Part shown: in pieces, positions 13,986 through 26,169 of the stretch | How positions within the stretch are numbered: position 1 is the stretch's first letter | Layout of the letters: each line of letters starts with the position of its first letter | Source of the DNA: Diphasiastrum complanatum | Lineage: Eukaryota > Streptophyta > Lycopodiopsida > Lycopodiales > Lycopodiaceae | Direction of reading: 5' to 3' | Length of the DNA stretch: 64,000 nt | Assembly (NCBI GenBank): GCA_029204225.1 | Contig: CM055109.1 | Coordinates: forward strand, 25,544,723 to 25,608,722 | Made by a program: the position numbers and the translations under genes | The notes under the pieces: generated by a model | What the model saw: the letters and a program-made list of their open reading frames with translations, nothing else | What the model was told of the DNA's origin: nothing | Database searches by the model: none

Positions 13986-14170
13986 TAGTTGCGACATGTA
14001 GATCTCCTCTTCAATAGTCCCAAAAAAAGTTGTCTGGACATCCATTTGGTGGACTTCGAGTCGGTTGCAACTGCATGGGAGAACAGTAGTTGAATTGAAG
14101 TATGTTTGACAACATGGTTGGACGTCTCTGAATAGTCTAGATCTGGAATTTGTGAGAAGCCTTTGGTCAC
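13985..14170 (-). pseudogene. Copia reverse transcriptase N-terminal fragment
   Basis: KGFSQIPDLDYSETSNHVVK, followed by HTSIQLLFSHAVA, is the conserved start of copia RT (usually AKGFSQ...DYxETFSPVVK). The catalytic YVDD region is absent. Confidence 0.8.
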
Positions 14171-14639
14171 CAGTCTAGCCTTATATCGATTTAGTTTTCC
14201 TTCAGCATAATTCTTCTCTTTGAATATCCATTTGCATGGAATCAGATTTCAAACCTTTGGTAGCTCAGTTATAGCCCACGTCTTATTTTCAATTAGAGAA
14301 TCGAATTCTATGTTATTGCGGCTTTTTGTTGATCAACATATGGAGTTGATATTGCCTCAAATACAATGCATGGTTCTTGCACAAAATAACAGGCTGGATC
14401 ATCCATAAATCGGGATGGAGGCTATATGGATCGGTTTGATCTTCTGGATTGAACTTCGATCCTTTGACACATTGAAGATCTGACTCACTGTCCAAGTTTG
14501 TATCGATTTTCTGATCAATCTTGAGTTCGGAGCTGATTTTGACTCTAGGTTCTGAATTTGATGGATGAGTTGTCTCCTAAATGTACAACTCTAGAAATAG
14601 TGTATGACTTGTAGTCTTGGAACCAATCATGATGGTGAG

Positions 14640-14700
14640 TCATCTACTGTGTTGCTCCTGAGTCCAAATACCAGGAATTGATATCTTGTTGTTCTCCAAC
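14640..14700 (-). pseudogene. Copia protease active-site remnant
   Basis: The minus strand reads WYLDSGATQ before an in-frame stop, then a His- and Asp-rich stretch. WxLDSGAT is the copia protease active-site signature. Confidence 0.75.
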
Positions 14701-14856
14701 TTTGGTCATAAAGGCTGCTTCATCTTCCTCTTGTGGCTGGATCGAGTGACTAATAGTTGCAGCATTTGCTTGTTGTTGGAACTGCTTCTTCTTTTCATTG
14801 TTGTATTTTAGTGTTCTGTAGTCCTTGATAAGATGACCAGTCCTCTTAGTATAGTA

Positions 14857-15204
14857 TTAGGAAATAGTTTGTCTTGGCTGGAATGATGAAGTCGCTGAAT
14901 TTGATCCTAAAGTTGATCCAGGCTGCATGTTGCTCCTTTTGTTAGAATAATCTGACTTTGTAGATTGCTTGGATCTAAACTTCTGATTGTTCTTCAAGAA
15001 TAGAGCTTGAGGATCCGATCCTGAGCCATATGAGGATCCAGTTCGTCTTATCTCCTCTTGAAGTAGCACCAATAAGACCCTTGATAGAATGAGATGCTGC
15101 TGGTTTGAAATAGCCATGATCCAATTTTTGTAGGCTTCAAGTAGACTCGATAGCAGAGTCCTTATTGCATCGGAATCTTCAATGACTGAGCCGGTTGCGG
15201 TCAT
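14857..15204 (-). pseudogene. Copia gag C-terminal fragment
   Basis: DSDAIRTLLSSLLEAYKNWI fits the copia gag (UBN2 type) pattern of a Leu-rich LLSSLP-SY-NW motif. A hydrophilic, Ser/Asn-rich tail follows (KFRSKQSTKSDYSNKRSN). The rest of gag continues towards 15700 in broken frames. Confidence 0.75.
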
Positions 15205-15738
15205 CTATTTCATGAGATTTGTGAATGTGCTGAGATGGCTCAAAACACTATCTGCATTAGACATTCTTAATGTGAAGAACTTCTTCCTCAGTTGAAGTTT
15301 GAATGTAACATCCTTGATATCATAGAGGGTTGCTAGAATGTCCCAAGCATCCTTAGCGGTCTGAGTAGCTCAAATATGGCTGATTTGAGAGTCTTTAATA
15401 TTCAGATTGATCAAGGCAAATTCCTAGCCATCCTTGTATCTCCATCTGGTGATATTATTTGCATCAACCTCGGGCATGACCTCTGTGCCATCAACGATGT
15501 CCCACAGTTATTTGGAAAGTAATATGACTTTCATTCTGAACTTTCAGAGATGGTAGGTCTCTCCATTGATTTTGTCGATCAGAGATGAACTAGAAGATGG
15601 ATCTATTCTGGTGTAGAGAGCGAGATCACTGATAGAAACAATGATGTCACAATACTGCTAGCTGCACACTTGAAAAATGATGTCTTGGTAGAAACAAGAC
15701 TGATAACCTACATGGAAATATAGATTACTAAACCATCT

Positions 15739-15750
15739 GCTCTGATACCA
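15739..15750 (-). promoter_or_regulatory. Retrotransposon primer-binding site, tRNA-Met(i)
   Basis: TGGTATCAGAGC on the minus strand matches the complement of the 3' end of plant initiator tRNA-Met. It sits directly after the LTR end CA at 15751. Confidence 0.85.
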
Positions 15751-16560
15751 TGTCAAAAAAATTAGTATCTGAAGCTGAATCAAAATTGATTCAGAGATGG
15801 GCATCCATAATCAAAATTTGGAACTAGACACTAGCAGCAAAAACTTACAACGGGGACAATTGTGGATTGGAAGTGTGTCAACTTAGTAGCAAGAATCAAG
15901 ATGTATACAGTCTGTAATGATGCGCAAATGAACAAAAACAATTGTGTGGACAAAATTGCACTCTTGATTAATTAAAAAAAGAGTACATGAGCGTGAAGCT
16001 ATGCGCTAGTCTGGGAGGCACAAAAACAGAGCTTTAGAAGTTTGATCATTGCTAACTGGATTCTTACTTGTGTCTGAGAAAACAATTAGAACAGAAGAAA
16101 ATGAATGAAAATCGAATAAGAACCAGGATTGATTACTAACTGTTAAAGGTGCAAAAAGTTATTCTAAATTTACTTGACTTGTTAATGATTGTAGTTCACT
16201 GATCAGTACTTGGAAGTATAAATTCTAATGTACTTAATTAATTAGAGTCGTCTTATAGTAGATAGTCGTCATTGTAAATAGTAAAGTCTATGTACAAGAA
16301 GGTGGACTGTCAGTGTTGTCCTTGAGGTCGTCTAACAGTACATGGATTGACATTTCCCTATATCAATTTTGATCTGACTTGATGAGGGAGTTGAGTTAGT
16401 CGAGTGTTGATGGAGTTGTCAATGGAGTCGGGGTAAAGCGTTGGAAATTTATTACAATTTACAGACTGACGATGTCAATTGGAATTAACCAATGGCAACG
16501 ATAGATTCCACAACATGATATATGTGTTGTCATGATAATATATCAAAAGTGAGTGTTACA
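15751..16560 (-). repeat. Probable copia 5' LTR
   Basis: On the minus strand this begins TGTAACACTC and ends TTTTTTGACA, giving TG...CA ends next to the primer site. No partner LTR was found, so the outer end at 16560 is inferred. Confidence 0.5.
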
Positions 16561-16994
16561 CCTACCAATGATCAAACTCTTCATATGTAAATTTCTTATG
16601 TAGTGAATATGATAAATGTGGATTGGATTTCAACCAATCCGATTCCAAATCCAGTAGAATATGATCTTATAGTAGTTAACCATGCTATTACAAATACAAT
16701 GATGAAAGAACAGTGATAACTGTGTTAATAGGATTGTGGATAACTTAGAGAATGGAGATTGCGAGCTATTTTTTTGTGTTGAATAAGATCATCAATGTAG
16801 GAGTCTTAGACTGCCGTGAAAGAGAGATTGCAGAAACAATTAGGCATCTAAGATAGCCATGCAATCCTCTAATGTTGATAAGCTCATATGAAGAGAATGT
16901 AGAAATAACTTAGGCATCAGAGACAACCATACATTTTCTTATAATGATGTTTGCGTAAGAGGAGTGAGAGTTAGTTTCATTCAACAAGATGTAG

Positions 16995-17958
16995 TGATGT
17001 GAATGTAATATCAGCAATCAGGCTCTGTAACGAAACGAAACAAAACGAAATTAAAATGAGCTCTAATACTGTTGAAGGAAAATGTATTAATCGCAAACGA
17101 AATCAATTCGAATGGATTTCCGATATGATTGTTGGTCATTGCCGACTATATCATTTCTACGATCCTCCAAAAAATAGACAGACACTATTAAACTACGTTA
17201 TAAAATTAATTAAGCATTCAACAAGATTGAACCAATGTGCAGAATAGATAAAACAAGTGAATGAGATACACGAGCAATAGCAGATAGCAATTCATTCAAG
17301 ATCAAACAAAATTTAGAGTGATATGTGCATAACAGCTACAACATCATCTATTGATCCTCTTTGTTTCAAGAATTGTGTGACAGACCCACACAGTGCATTG
17401 GCATGAGAGAAGTGGTGTTCTCCCATGAGTAGTGTCTCGCTTACTAGCAGACTTCTTCGATCTCTGTGGATCCTGCTACAAAATTGTCTCACTCACAGGT
17501 AGACTGTTTTTGTATATTGTCTATCTCCTACTGTTTGATGCATCTAGCAATTGCATATATTTAGAGTAGCATATCTATTTACATAGATTAAACAATCTAT
17601 AACATGGATTACAAGAATGGTGGGTTAGGCATGTCCTAACGCTCTTCCCCTGATGTCATCATATCAAATCAGGGATTTGTATTTCATGGTACTTGTATGA
17701 TCTTCTTGATCCTTTGGAGCATGAAGGTCGAAAGTTTCGCGAAGATTGTGTCACTTCGTATCACAAAGATTTTTGTGTTGCTTCGTGTTGTTGTGTCGCG
17801 TCGCGAAATTTGACCTTCTCCTTTTTCATGTCGTCTGACTTTCTCCTGTTATGTCTTGTAGATTTTTCTTTCAAGAATATTTCGCGTTCGGGTCTTTTCG
17901 TCAAGTTGGGAGTTGAAAGCTAACAAGGCTTTGGTAACAACAACATTTTGTTTCTTCA
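16995..17958 (-). repeat. 3' LTR of the nested copia element, 964 bp
   Basis: Paired with 21247-22190. Shared landmarks include CAGGCTCTGTAACGAAACG near one end and TTGGGAGTTGAAAGCTAAC near the other. The copies differ by scattered substitutions and small indels. Confidence 0.92.
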
Positions 17959-17959
17959 A

Positions 17960-18164
17960 CTCCCTCTCAAAGTGTGATAGCTTGATGACTCCAAGACTGC
18001 TCCTCTGTTTCTCGAACAGACCTTTGTCTAAGGCCTTTGTGAAAATGTCAGCAACCATCTCCTTCGTTCCAATGAAAGTAGTCTGAAGTGAGTTTGAAAT
18101 GTAACTTGGAAGTTGATCCATGTAGACTTCTTCGTCTAGCTCACCATGCAAGAATGTTGTCTTT
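17960..18164 (-). pseudogene. Copia RNase H C-terminal tail fused to an RT fragment
   Basis: The protein reads HGELDEEVYMDQLPSY (an RT motif just after the first catalytic Asp), then joins TTFIGTKEMVADIFTKALDK, then GLFEKQRSSLGV, the very end of copia RNase H. About 350-450 residues normally lie between these parts, including the YVDD box and the RNase H active site. This is a clean internal deletion. The sequence leads into the polypurine tract and 3' LTR. Confidence 0.85.
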
Positions 18165-18781
18165 TAGTCCACGATGTGAATCCTGAGATCATAAGCAACT
18201 GCATATGCAAATAGTAGATGTAGGGACGAATGTTTCACGACAAGAGAGAAGGTCTCAGCATAGTCAATACCATATCTCTGAGAAAATCCCTTCGCTACAA
18301 GTATGGCTTTATACTTAGAAATATCTCCATTCGGTCCATACTTCAACTTGTATACCCACTTGCATTGCACAACCTTTTGCTTATCTGGTAATGGCTGCAA
18401 TGTCCATACCTCATTCTTCCTCATGGATTCCATCTCCTCATTCATGTCTTGGATCCATTTGTCCTTCTCTAGACATTCAATTGCTTTCTCGAATGTCAGT
18501 GGTTCTCCACTGAATCCACAAAACTCTTTTGATGTAGAAGCTGCGCTGCCTGGCACAAATCTTGATGGCGCTCTTTGTTCTCTTGTCGATGTTGTAGGAG
18601 ATCCTTTAAATACTACAATGCTCTTGCCTTTATCTGATTTTCTAGGTCGGAAACCATTTCTGTTTACATGTGTTGTAGTAGTAGGCTGGCTTGCAAATCT
18701 TTCTTCGTCTGATTTGTCGCTCGAATGAGGTGCGTCTTGAACATCTTCATCTGAGTGTTTGTCCTTTGCGCCCTCTGTCAC
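18164..18781 (-). pseudogene. Copia integrase-RT linker and RT N-terminus
   Basis: A 205-codon open frame. The N-terminal third is acidic and serine-rich, typical of the linker. Then come [57 protein letters not shown] and [19 protein letters not shown], all standard copia RT start motifs. It ends at LRIHIVD, just before the VKTTFLHG motif seen across a stop at 18164. It is the best-preserved frame of this element. Confidence 0.9.
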
Positions 18782-19109
18782 TGTTGGTAGATCATAGTAC
18801 TATCTTCCAAGGACTTCATAACTGACATGATCATTGTTGGCCATTGTTTTGCTCTTATCAAATTTGACATCTCTGACTGTCTTCACTATGTTTGTCTCTG
18901 GCATATAGACTCTATAGTATGACAAATGATTTTGTCATATCCTACAAGATATCCTTGTTCTGCTTTCTCATTAAGCTTCTTTCAAAGCTTGTCAGGAACA
19001 TGTGCATATGCTATACAGCCAAAGATTCGAATATGAAATAGATTGGGTCTTCTACCCCACCATAATTGTGTGGTGTTGTGTGAGGAACACCAGATTTTCC
19101 TGTCCTGTT

Positions 19110-19920
19110 CTAAACGTAAGCAGCTATAGCTACTGCTTCAGCCCACAACACTCTTGGAGCCTTCGAATAGGCCATCATGCACCTAGCAGCTTCCATTAGA
19201 GTCATGTTCTTTCTTTCTGCAACACCGTTGTGTTGCGGTGTATAAGATGCAGTTTTCGTGAATGATTCCACGATCATTGCAAAAATCAGTGAATCGGTTT
19301 GAGATGTATTCTCCATCCCGATCTGTGTTGATCTGCTTCACCTTACTTCCTGTGTATCTTTATGTCCAATTCACATACTCTGTGAATTTTTCAAATGCTT
19401 CTAATTTATTGTGAATGAAGTAGACTCTGGCAATTTTACTATAGTTATCAATAAAGGTAATATAATATTCCAAGCCTCCTACTGAGATCACGTTGAAAGG
19501 TCCACAAATGTCTGAATGTACAAGCTCCAAAATCTTTGTAGTTTTGCAGGAGTCCTTGGCAAAAGGAGTACGTGACATCTTACCCTTTATACATGCATCA
19601 CAGGTCATTGAACTGGTTGCATTGGAGATGCTCACCCATGTGATTGCTCCATGATGGCTTGCTTGATATCGTGCCATTGAATTCATATGGCATAGTCTCC
19701 TGTGCCATAGAATATCTGACAAATTATCATGGAGTTGATGCACTTGATCTGCAGGTAGGCGTACTCTCAGGTGATACAAGTTGCATTTTCTTCTACCTTG
19801 AGTGATCAATGTATTGGTGCTTGCATCAACAACATTGCATTCTTTGTTTGAGAACGTTACACGCATCCCTACATCAGCTATTCTTTCCACTGATAGCAAG
19901 TCCTGCTGCAGTGTAGGCAC
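19110..19920 (-). pseudogene. Copia GAG-pre-integrase and integrase core
   Basis: The pre-integrase zinc region (ILWHRRLCHMNS, then CDACIKGKMSRTPF) is followed by the integrase core: ILELVHSDICGPFNVIS and YYITFIDNYSKIARVYFI give the first two Asp residues. After a frameshift near 19320 comes SYTPQHNGVAERKN, with the catalytic Glu region, and MEAARCMM. Integrase would join element DNA to the host chromosome. The frame break makes this copy inactive. Confidence 0.9.
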
Positions 19921-20026
19921 GAATCTTCGAGTCGTCTGTCTCTGTCGTTAGTGTTGAGCCACAATGAACCAATACCATTCACTTGATGCTTTGATCCATC
20001 TCCAAGAATGATAAATTTTGATGGAT

Positions 20027-20218
20027 CTACACTTCGAAAATCAAACATGATTTGTCTTGATGTATGAAGTGCGAGGTAGCTCCTGAATCAAGGATTACCT
20101 CCTTTGTGTTAGGTGTTGATACTACACACATGTCTGCACAGATGCACGCAGTCGAATTTCCATGATTTAATCTTTCTTTGCCCATCTTCGATCTCTCTGG
20201 CTCCTCGACATAGGACAA
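20027..20218 (-). pseudogene. Copia protease fragment
   Basis: NTKEVILDSGATSHFIHQDK contains the copia protease active site DSGATSH. The fragment is cut short by a stop after IFEV. Confidence 0.85.
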
Positions 20219-20269
20219 ACTATTGTTCTTCTCCTGTATGCTTTGAGCTTGCTTGTTTCTTGGGTTCTA

Positions 20270-21046
20270 CCGACAGTCCATGGCTGCATGACCCTTCTTA
20301 TGATAGTGGATACACTCAATTTTTGGATTAAGACAACATGAATCGACAATATGTCCTTTGCATTTGCATCTCACACATGCCTTCTTGTCTCCACTTTGCT
20401 GCTTTGGCTTCTCTTTGTTCTTCCATTTGCCTTTGCTGGCTCCTTTTGCTTGCTGATCTTGATCCTGCTTTCGATTTGACTCCCTCTTAGGCTTGAATCG
20501 CTTCTTAGCTTTCTCCTTGTTCCTGTAGAGGGCATGGTCAGAAGCATCCTTGTGATCAAGGTGCTCTCGAGCTTCGACTTCTTCTCAAATCTCGACAACT
20601 ATCTTTTTGAGTGTCATAGTAGGATCCTTTGCTAGCAATGTTCTGGTTGTCTGGAAGGATCTTGGTAAAGCTCTTAACAGATAGGTGAGCTGCTTCTCTG
20701 CTGATACTACATTTTCTACTCTAGAATTGTGTAGTGACAGGAACAGATCCTTCATCTTCCTGATAAAGGAAGTGAGGTCTTTGCCATCCCATCGCAGATT
20801 TGTCAGCTGATCTTCGAGTTGCATGATCTGACTGCATGATTTCATCTAAAATCTTGTGAGTAAAGTATCCCACATCTCTTTTGCTTTAGAGAGTGTAGCC
20901 AGGTCAAGAGTTAGGCTATCCTCGATGGATGAAGATAACACAACTACTGTCTTGTCATTCTTCTCTCTCCATTCATGTAGCTCCTTGCCTGTTGTTGTAG
21001 GCATCTCCTCGGTGCCATCTACCCAAGGAAATAATCCTTCTCCCAT
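20270..21046 (-). pseudogene. Copia gag with two zinc knuckles
   Basis: The frame shifts several times. MWDTLLTRF (21046-20846), QIMQLEDQLTNLRWDGKDL and LTYLLRALPRSFQTTRTLLA (20845-20585) fit copia gag. Two knuckles sit at about 20395-20270. The first, CVRCKCKGHIVDSC, is an intact CX2CX4HX4C. The second, CIHYHKKGHAAMDC, has Tyr in place of the second Cys. Confidence 0.85.
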
Positions 21047-21233
21047 TAGTAAGCGAGCTTTCCATGCTAGGAAGTTAGATCCTGATGAGTCGAGAATTGT
21101 ACAAATCTTCGATTGTATATTTGCTTATTGAAGCCATTGCTATGAATTGTGTTCTCACTTATTAATGGTTCTTTGTCTTGAATGCTTAGCCTCCTCGATC
21201 TGATAGCTTTGCGGCTATGTCAGACTATGACAA

Positions 21234-21246
21234 GCTCTGATACCAC
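21234..21246 (-). promoter_or_regulatory. Primer-binding site of the nested copia element
   Basis: TGGTATCAGAGC on the minus strand, one base inside the 5' LTR; complement of the initiator tRNA-Met 3' end. Confidence 0.88.
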
Positions 21247-22190
21247 TGATGCAAATATAATATTAGCAATCAGGCTCTGTAACGAAACGAAACAAAACGA
21301 AACTAGAACGAGCTTTGATACTGCTGAAGGGAAATGTATTAATCGCAAATGAAATCAATTCGAGTGGAATTTGGATATGATTGCTAGTCACTATCGACTA
21401 TATCATTCCTATGATCCTCTAGAAAGTAGACAGACACTGCTAATCTACATTATAAAATTAATTCAGCATTCAACAAGATTGAACTAATGTGCGAAATAGA
21501 TAAAACAAGTGAATGAGATACTAGCAGACAGTAATTCATTCAAGGTCAGACAAAATATAGAGTGATATGTGCATAACAGCTACAATATCATCTATTGATC
21601 CTCTTTGTTTCAAGCACTATGTGATAGACCCACACAGTGCATTGGCATGAGAGAAGCGGTGTTCTCCCACAAGTAGTGTCTCGCTTACTAGCAGACTTCT
21701 TGAATTTCTGTGGATTCTGCTACAAAATTGTCTCGCTCACAGGCGGACTATTTTTGTGTATTGTCTATCTGCTACTGTTTGATGCATCTAGCAATTGCAT
21801 ATATTCAGAGTAGCATATCTGATTACATAGATTAAACAATCTATAAGTAATCATGGATTACAAGAATGGTGGGTTAGGCACGTTCTAACGCTCTTTTGCT
21901 GACGCCATCATATCATATAAGAGATTTGTACTTCACGGTACTTGTATGATCTTCTTGATCCTTTGGAGTGTGAAGGTCGAAAGTTTCACGAGGATTTTCG
22001 TGTGGCTTCGTGTCACAAAGATTTTCGTGTCGCTTCATGTCGCTTCACGTCACAAAGTTTGACCTTCTCCTTTTTTGTGTCGTCTGACTTTCTCCTCTGG
22101 TGTCGCGAATATTTCACGTTCGTGTCTTTTCATTAGGTTGGGAGTTGAAAGCTAACAGAGCTTTGGTAACAGAATTCTTTTGTTTCTTCA
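21247..22190 (-). repeat. 5' LTR of the nested copia element, 944 bp
   Basis: Begins TGAAGAAACAAAAG and ends TTTGCATCA on the minus strand. It pairs with 16995-17958. Confidence 0.92.
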
Positions 22191-22300
22191 TGTAGAACAA
22201 TAGCGAATCTGTATAATAAAACAACAATCAGACCACAATACAATTGTGTTGATAAGCACGTGATCCTACTTACAGACTCAAATCAATTACGAAACTTCTG

Positions 22301-22401
<101 letters not shown>

Positions 22402-22429
22402 CTATAATCACTAACTCTGAGGAGTCAGC

Positions 22430-23690
22430 TACTAGAAGAACTGTTTCCCTTGAATCAGACTGCAAGGCCCTGATTCTCTGACCAGTCTAATTCTCAGCAT
22501 ATTGCTTGGATTCTTTGAAGCAATTGAATGCTTCTGACTTGTTCTTTATGAACATGATTCTGGTGAACCAGGAGTAGTCATCAATGAATGTGACAAAATA
22601 TAGCCAAAGAGGGTATGCTCATGGGACCACATAAGTCACTGTGAATTAGTGACAGAATGGACTTTGCTCTCCTGGCTTGTCCTCTTGGAAATTTTGTCCT
22701 AGCTTGTTTCCCTAGTAGACAATTTTCACTAACAGTTTGATTAGCTGTAGGCACAACATTGATAAGCATATCTTTGACAATTTGTTATGATGCATGTATA
22801 AGATTGAACGCATGTTAAAATGACCTAGTCTTTGATGCCAAACATGAGCATAAGAGCTACTCAAAGTAAGTGCATAATCGTGACTCAAGATATACAAATT
22901 TTCTTCTCTGTGTGCAGAGAGGATTTCATTAGAATTCCCATAAAAAATAGTACATCGACTAGTAGTAAACAAAGCTCTATAGCCTTGATTAGTGGTCTTG
23001 CTGATAGACAATAAGTTCTTCGTTAAATTGGGTACGTAAAGTACACCATCTAACTGCCTACTGATGCCGTCAGGGAACTGAAGTCCTTGGCCTTCGACTT
23101 TGTGGGAGTTTGAGTTTCCAAAGAAAATGTACTTTGAGTCCATTGCTATGAGAGCAGAGAAAAGGTTTTTACATGGTGTCATGTGATGTGAAGCACCTAA
23201 ATCAAGATACCATTGATAGACATCTCTACTTGGTTGGTCTTGTACCATCAGTGCCTTGTCATCTTTTTGGAAATCTTTGACAGCATCAGAATCTCCGTCT
23301 TGGTGTTGCTGCATCTTCTTCTGCGCACTTGAGGATATGACAATCCGTAATGTCGTGGTTTGATCTTTTGCAATATCTGCAAAAGAGTTTGGTCTTGGAC
23401 AACTGTTGTTGTCTGTGTTGTTGTTGTTGTTGTTGTTGTGTTGAATTTGGCTGCTCTGTCTTTATCTTCTTGTCCTTGAAATTCTTCTTCTTGGATTGAT
23501 GCTTATTAGAGTACAATGCCATTGACTTGGTACTCGTTGTAAAAAAAACTTTTTCTCATGACTTCTTCTTGCAATAAGATTGTTGTCAGCTTCTAGAGAG
23601 ACAACGCAGGAGTGTATTGCTCAAAAGTAATACTAGGTTGTCATAGGAGGATGGAAAATTGGCAAGAAGAGACATTGTTCTGTTATGAAT
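22430..23690 (-). pseudogene. Copia gag-protease-integrase remnant of the older element
   Basis: Gag tail at about 23690-23286, with a zinc knuckle CRYCKRSNHDITDC after a polyglutamine run (QQQQQQQ). Protease and following region at 23314-22712: WYLDLGASHHM (usual DSGAS changed to DLGAS), VEGQGLQFPDGI, LDGVLYVPNLTKNLLS, then WHQRLGHFNM. Integrase start at 22769-22581 (CLLGKQARTKFP, LIHSDLCGPMS), then decayed core to about 22430, where it fuses with LTR sequence. Confidence 0.85.
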
Positions 23691-24055
23691 ACAATAATGA
23701 AAGGACGATGATAATTGTGTTAATAGGATAGTGGATTACTTAGAGAACGAAGATTGCGAGCTGTTCTTTTGTGTTGAATAAGATTATCAGTGTAGGAGTC
23801 TTAGACTATCGTGAAAGAGAGATTGCAGAAACAATTAGGTGTCTGAGACAACCATGCAGTCCTCTAATGCTGATAACCTCATATGAAGAGAATGTAGAAA
23901 TAGCTTAGGCGTCATAGACAACCATATATTTTCTTATAATGATGTTTGCATGACACGTGATCCTACTTACAGACTCAAATCAATTGCTAAAGTTCTGAAT
24001 ATATCTCTCTCTTTATAATCACTAACTCTGAGGAGTTAGCTACTAGAAGATCCAT
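23681..24055 (-). repeat. LTR copy of the older copia element
   Basis: Similar to 16683-16989 plus 22196-22440. It lacks about 100 bp present in the other copy around 16955-22255. The far end beyond 24055 is not defined. Confidence 0.75.
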
Positions 24056-24059
24056 TCTG

Positions 24060-25400
24060 GTCGTTTGATCTCTGCTGGAGTATATCTTTCTAAGTCACAC
24101 ACCCATCTCTTCAATCGCTCATTTTTCTTATATAGCGGCTGGAAGATCTTGTGCTATCTTGACTTTACAATTACAAGATAGTTAACAACTAGTAAACTGA
24201 TCAATAGACTGATTTATTATTGCAGCGTGAAGACATAATGGTCTGTACTTGGGATCCCTTATAAATCTGCAGACGATCATCATGACACTCCTTGGCTTTT
24301 GGCCTTTGCCTTTACTTAAGGGAAACCTTCACAATTGTCGCATGTGTGGAATCTGTGTACCACTGAAGAGAAACGAAGCAGTCGTGAAGGCAAACCGCGA
24401 CTCTCTTGAGATTCGGATGCGATCGCTGGACACTACTAGCTGAATTACTACTACAGTCCTCCAGAATGTAGTCAGGCACTGTTGATCTACATTTATAAAA
24501 TTAATGCAGCATTCAACATAGTTTCAACCAAGGTGTGGAATTCAAATGAACAAGAAAACTCAGACATATGAATAACAGTAGACACATTTGCATTCGAGAT
24601 TAGACGCAACAAGAAAAATCATCTATATTGATCTTCCTCTGCTTTCTTCAAGCACTACATGGAAAATCCATGCAGTGCGTTGGCGTGGGAGAAACACAGT
24701 TGCAGAATCGCATTTTTCACTTTTCTTGCCTCTTAGAAATTGCATGTTAAAATGCAGTGTCGCATTTGTTGCATTTTATGCGAAGCAGTGTTGCATTTCT
24801 GGAAGTGCCTAAAATGGCCTAAAAACCGAGTTAGCACAAGTGTTGCAAAACACTTAGTTGCTCGGGATGGCTTGAAGGTGGAAAGGTAATAGTGTCGGGT
24901 TTTTCGCTTGTGGAAATTCCTGATTAAAAATGCAGACTATGCGACAATTAGTCTAAAAATGTAGACTGCTGAAAAACAGTTCATTTTCTATAGGTTTCAT
25001 TTGAGAAAGTAAAATTGAGAGAAGGAAGAAGGGCTGTTGGAATGAGGAGGAGTTAGTTAAATTCCAACACGTGCTTCATCTTACAATGAGGAAGCTGAGC
25101 TAAAAAATGATTTTTGCGACATTTGGATCCAATTAGATTTGGGAACACTAAATAGCATTATACTAAAGTTCTCTTGATAGAGTAATCCTTCGAATGAGGC
25201 ATTTACTAAGGTTAATCTTGATATCAATGAACATGTTATTATATCGATTTCATTGGACAAATAAAAGGAGAAGATGGCACCAGATTCTGATTTCTTGAGT
25301 CATAAATAATTTAAATCAAAATCTCGAGTGGCTAAAAAATCAAAAAGTGAAAACCAAGATCAACTCTTTGGAACAAGAAAAAGAAAAAGAAGTTTAGCAT
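24060..25400. other. No gene seen
   Basis: May include the rest of the older LTR up to about 24.45 kb. The remainder is AT-rich with short frames only. Confidence 0.3.
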
Positions 25401-25639
25401 GATATGCCAGAGCATTTCAAAAGTTATACCTTCAATTTTTCCCAAATCAGAGTGATTATGGATCTCAAAAAGCTTTATCTTCATGGGTCATGCAAATTAC
25501 TATGCATTTTTGTCCTATTGTTCATAGATTTGGCATGTCTAATCTACAAACTGCCATTATTCTAATTTGGACACTAGAAACTTTGGAGTCATTCCAAAAA
25601 TTGAAGACTACATTGATATCGGCACCAATTTTATGAGTG

Positions 25640-26110
25640 CCAAATTGGATGATTGAGTTTCATGTTCATACTAATGCATCAAAATATGCCATTAGATTAG
25701 TGTCAACATAGCTAGGAGAGTCAATTTTTCCACCATAGAAAGGAATGCCTTAACGATGGTATTTTCTGTTAAAAAATATCATGAAAATCTGATGGCTACA
25801 CATTTTGCATTCTATACAGATCATCAGCCATTGTTATATCTTGTGAACAAAACATGTAGGATTGCAAGATGATTATTGTTGTTATAGAAATTTAATTTCC
25901 GTGTGGTACTGCAAAAGGGTAAACAACATTACATAGAGAATCATGTTTTAAGTATTCAATCAACACTTGGGATTATTGAAGTAGATAATGAACTTCCAGA
26001 TGCAGCATTATATGTGGAAGCAATACATGAATGGGCAGTTGATATTGTTGAATATCTTATGCACGGACAACCAAGTGAATCATTGACAAAGATTCACAAT
26101 GCAAGTTAAT
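25640..26110 (+). pseudogene. Gypsy RNase H fragment
   Basis: FHVHTNASKYAI shows the DAS motif as NAS, a lost catalytic residue. It is followed by AFYTDHQPLLYLVNKTC and then FRVVLQKGKQHYIENHVLS. The end, NELPDAALYVEAIHEW, is typical of the RNase H to integrase spacer. Several stops are present. Confidence 0.8.
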
Positions 26111-26169
26111 TTTAAAGGCACAACAATATCAATTGATAACATGGCAATTGTATTGAAGATGAACCGATG

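Larger units (their letters stand above)
13985..16560 (-). mobile_element. Ty1/copia retrotransposon, internally deleted
   Basis: On the minus strand the order is LTR (16560-15751), primer site (15750-15739), gag (about 15700-14857), protease remnant (about 14700-14640), polyprotein linker (14495-14313) and RT start (14170-13985). The integrase core is missing, as are the rest of RT, RNase H and the second LTR. Many frameshifts are present. The element stops beside a broken coding-like stretch and a long (TC)n tract. Confidence 0.8.
16990..22195 (-). mobile_element. Nested copia retrotransposon with both LTRs and TGTAG target duplication
   Basis: LTRs lie at 16995-17958 and 21247-22190. Both start TG and end CA, and they are closely similar throughout. 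The 5 bp on either side, TGTAG at 16990-16994 and 22191-22195, match exactly and are the target duplication. A primer site at 21246-21234 and a purine-rich tract before the 3' LTR (GAGAGGGAG) fit the minus orientation. The interior holds gag, protease, integrase and RT start, but the RT/RNase H middle is deleted and frames are broken. Confidence 0.93.

Noticed and set aside
18303-18728. 141-codon plus-strand frame
   Set aside because: It is antisense to the well-supported copia RT frame at 18781-18164.
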